Source of the DNA: RPQJ01 sp963726665
GTDB taxonomy: Bacteria > Pseudomonadota > Gammaproteobacteria > Steroidobacterales > Steroidobacteraceae
Assembly (NCBI GenBank): GCA_963726665.1
Contig: CAVSDW010000011.1
Coordinates: forward strand, 124,001-188,000
Reading direction: 5' to 3'
Length of the DNA: 64,000 nt
Shown: positions 62,582 to 64,000 of the stretch, piece after piece
How positions within the stretch are numbered: position 1 is the stretch's first letter
Layout: each line of letters starts with the position of its first letter
Position numbers and translations under genes: made by a program
Notes under the pieces: generated by a model
Seen by the model: the letters and a program-made list of their open reading frames with translations, nothing else
What the model was told of the DNA's origin: nothing
Databases searched by the model: none

Positions 62582-63259
62582 TCATTCGCCGTCCGCGCCG
62601 GCATGGCGCTGCAGGATGCTCGAGAACTCCTCCATGAACGTGTCGTAGCGCAGCTCGAGGCGCCCGACCTGGTCGGCGTAGCGGTTGTAGGCGATCACCG
62701 CCGGTATTGCCGCGAAGAGGCCCATCGCCGTGGCGATCAGGGCCTCGGCGATTGCGGGAGCCACCGTCGCGAGCGTGGCCTGCTGCACGTTCCCGAGGCC
62801 CTGGAACGCACTCATGATGCCCCACACCGTGCCGAAGAGACCGACATAGGGACTGGTCGAGCCGATGGTCGCGAGTGTGGCGAGGTTCTGCTCGAGGCGG
62901 TCCGTTTCACGCAACTGCGCCACCTTCATCGCCCGGCGGCTGCCCTCGAGGAGCTGCGCCCCGCCGAGGCCGATCTGCTGTCGCAGTCGGGAAAATTCCC
63001 GGAAGCCGGCGAAGAAGACCCCGGACATGCCGATCGGCGATGCGCCCTCGAGCGACTTGTAGAGCGCCGCGAGGTCCCCGCCCGACCAGAACTTGTCCTC
63101 GAAGGCGTCGGCGGTGTGGCGCGCTTCCGCCAGCACGCTGCGCTTGCGGAAGATGATGGCCCAGGACACGACCGAGGCCGCCGCGAGCAGTGCCAGCACG
63201 CACTGCACGGGGAAGCTGGCGCCCAGGATCAGGTCCAGCGCGGAATGTTCACCGATCAT
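62582..63259 (-). CDS. tolQ: Tol-Pal system protein TolQ
   Basis: 225 residues, three membrane segments as in ExbB/MotA. The second and third are in the GSTSPYVGLFGTVWGIM and ALIATAMGLFAAIPAV regions. Unlike E. coli, no ybgC thioesterase lies between ruvB and tolQ; the gap is 9 bases. Confidence 0.94.
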   Translation of the reverse strand: MIGEHSALDLILGASFPVQCVLALLAAASVVSWAIIFRKRSVLAEARHTADAFEDKFWSGGDLAALYKSLEGASPIGMSGVFFAGFREFSRLRQQIGLGGAQLLEGSRRAMKVAQLRETDRLEQNLATLATIGSTSPYVGLFGTVWGIMSAFQGLGNVQQATLATVAPAIAEALIATAMGLFAAIPAVIAYNRYADQVGRLELRYDTFMEEFSSILQRHAGADGE

Positions 63260-63268
63260 CCTTCATCC

Positions 63269-64000
63269 TCAGGTTTCGAAGAGGCCAATGGTCCCCTGGC
63301 GCTCGGGGGCCGGCGGCGACAGGCCGAAGTGCAGGTATGCGTTGCGGGTCGCGACGCGGCCGCGGGCGGTGCGCATGATGTAACCCTGCTGGATCAGGAA
63401 GGGCTCGATCACGTCCTCGATGGTGCCGCGCTCCTCGCCGAGCGCCGCTGCCAGGCTGTCGACGCCGACCGGGCCGCCGTCGAACTTCTCGATGATCGTC
63501 AGCATGAGCCTGCGATCCATCGGGTCGAAGCCCTGCGGATCCACGTCCAGGAGGTCGAGCGCACCCTGCGCCACCGACTCCGTGACGCGGCCCTGCGCCT
63601 TGACCTCGGCGAAGTCCCTCACCCGGCGCAGCAGCCGGTTCGCGATCCGCGGCGTGCCGCGCGAGCGCTGCGCGATGCGGGTGGCGCCCTCCACGTCCGT
63701 CGGCACGCCCATGATGCGCGCGGAGCGCTCCACGATGCGCTGCAGGTCGTCGTGGCCGTAGAACTCGAGCCGCTGCACGATGCCGAACCGGTCGCGCAGA
63801 GGCGAGGTGAGCAACCCTGCGCGCGTGGTCGCACCGACCAGCGTGAACGGCGGCAGGTCGATCTTGATCGAGCGCGCGCCCGGTCCCTCGCCGATCACGA
63901 TGTCGAGCTGGAAGTCCTCGAGCGCGGGGTAAAGGATCTCCTCCACCACCGGGCTCAGGCGGTGGATCTCGTCCACGAACAGGATTTCGTTCGGCTGAAG
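63269..64000 (-). CDS. ruvB: Holliday junction DNA helicase RuvB, 3' part
   Basis: The frame is open to the window end; about 243 C-terminal residues are present. Walker B FVDEIHRLSP, sensor GATTRAGLLTSPLRDRFG with the arginine finger, and the C-terminal winged helix (EPFLIQQGYIMRTARGR) identify it. RuvB drives branch migration with RuvA. The Walker A end lies outside. Confidence 0.95.
   Translation of the reverse strand, partial: LQPNEILFVDEIHRLSPVVEEILYPALEDFQLDIVIGEGPGARSIKIDLPPFTLVGATTRAGLLTSPLRDRFGIVQRLEFYGHDDLQRIVERSARIMGVPTDVEGATRIAQRSRGTPRIANRLLRRVRDFAEVKAQGRVTESVAQGALDLLDVDPQGFDPMDRRLMLTIIEKFDGGPVGVDSLAAALGEERGTIEDVIEPFLIQQGYIMRTARGRVATRNAYLHFGLSPPAPERQGTIGLFET

Overview
The window is a GC-rich (roughly mid-to-high 60s % by eye), densely packed stretch of bacterial chromosome. 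ZipA, the tolQRAB-pal-cpoB block leading into queE/queC and a tRNA-Lys, the rimP-nusA-infB-rbfA-truB-rpsO-pnp string, an NusA of E. coli length, GluQ, and a fabD-fabG-acpP-fabF-...-mltG-tmk-holB-pilZ string laid out as in Pseudomonas all point to a gammaproteobacterium. The short homogentisate dioxygenase and fumarylacetoacetase forms and the tailed DksA suggest a lineage near Xanthomonadales/Nevskiales/Steroidobacterales, but that placement is an inference. No prophage, insertion sequence, integrase, rRNA or CRISPR array was seen.

Layout. 1-1.5 kb: end of an endonuclease/exonuclease/phosphatase protein and a double cNMP-domain/rhodanese fusion. 1.5-10.8 kb (minus): rrtA (rhombosortase), fabD, fabG, acpP, fabF, pabB, pabC, mltG, tmk, holB, pilZ, joining fatty-acid and folate synthesis, wall growth, dTMP supply, clamp loading and type IV pili. 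10.8-16.5 kb (plus): type II secretion operon gspGHIJKLMN (gspCDEF are not here). 16.5-22.5 kb (minus): an AddAB-like helicase/nuclease pair whose AddB-like gene is frameshifted. 22.5-25.8 kb: alaA, a class III CoA-transferase and a His-rich metal-transporter-like protein. 25.9-36 kb (minus): smc, zipA, ligA and an Opp/Dpp-type ABC importer lacking its binding protein. 36.2-38.5 kb (plus): dksA, gluQ, phaR. 38.6-47.2 kb (minus): the rimP to pnp translation and RNA-turnover block, preceded by a leader with two intrinsic terminators. 47.2-53.0 kb (minus): tyrosine catabolism (hpd, hmgA, fumarylacetoacetase, aromatic aminotransferase) with an MFS transporter. 53.3-57 kb: three adjacent genes interrupted by frameshifts (sulfatase, L,D-transpeptidase, M15 peptidase). 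57-64 kb (minus): tRNA-Lys, queC, queE, cpoB, pal, tolB, tolA, tolR, tolQ, and the 3' part of ruvB.

Most genes are joined by 1-20 base overlaps, so the minus-strand blocks behave as long operons. Visible controls are few: good promoters before acpP, dksA, rpsO and tRNA-Lys; a palindromic operator in the hpd promoter; a bidirectional hairpin between phaR and pnp; and the terminator-rich leader before rimP. The most unusual signals are that leader, the clustered frameshifts that leave all catalytic motifs intact, a zinc-less DksA with a Lys/Ala/Pro tail, the rhombosortase beside the fab and gsp operons, and a peptide/nickel-type ABC importer tied to DNA ligase.
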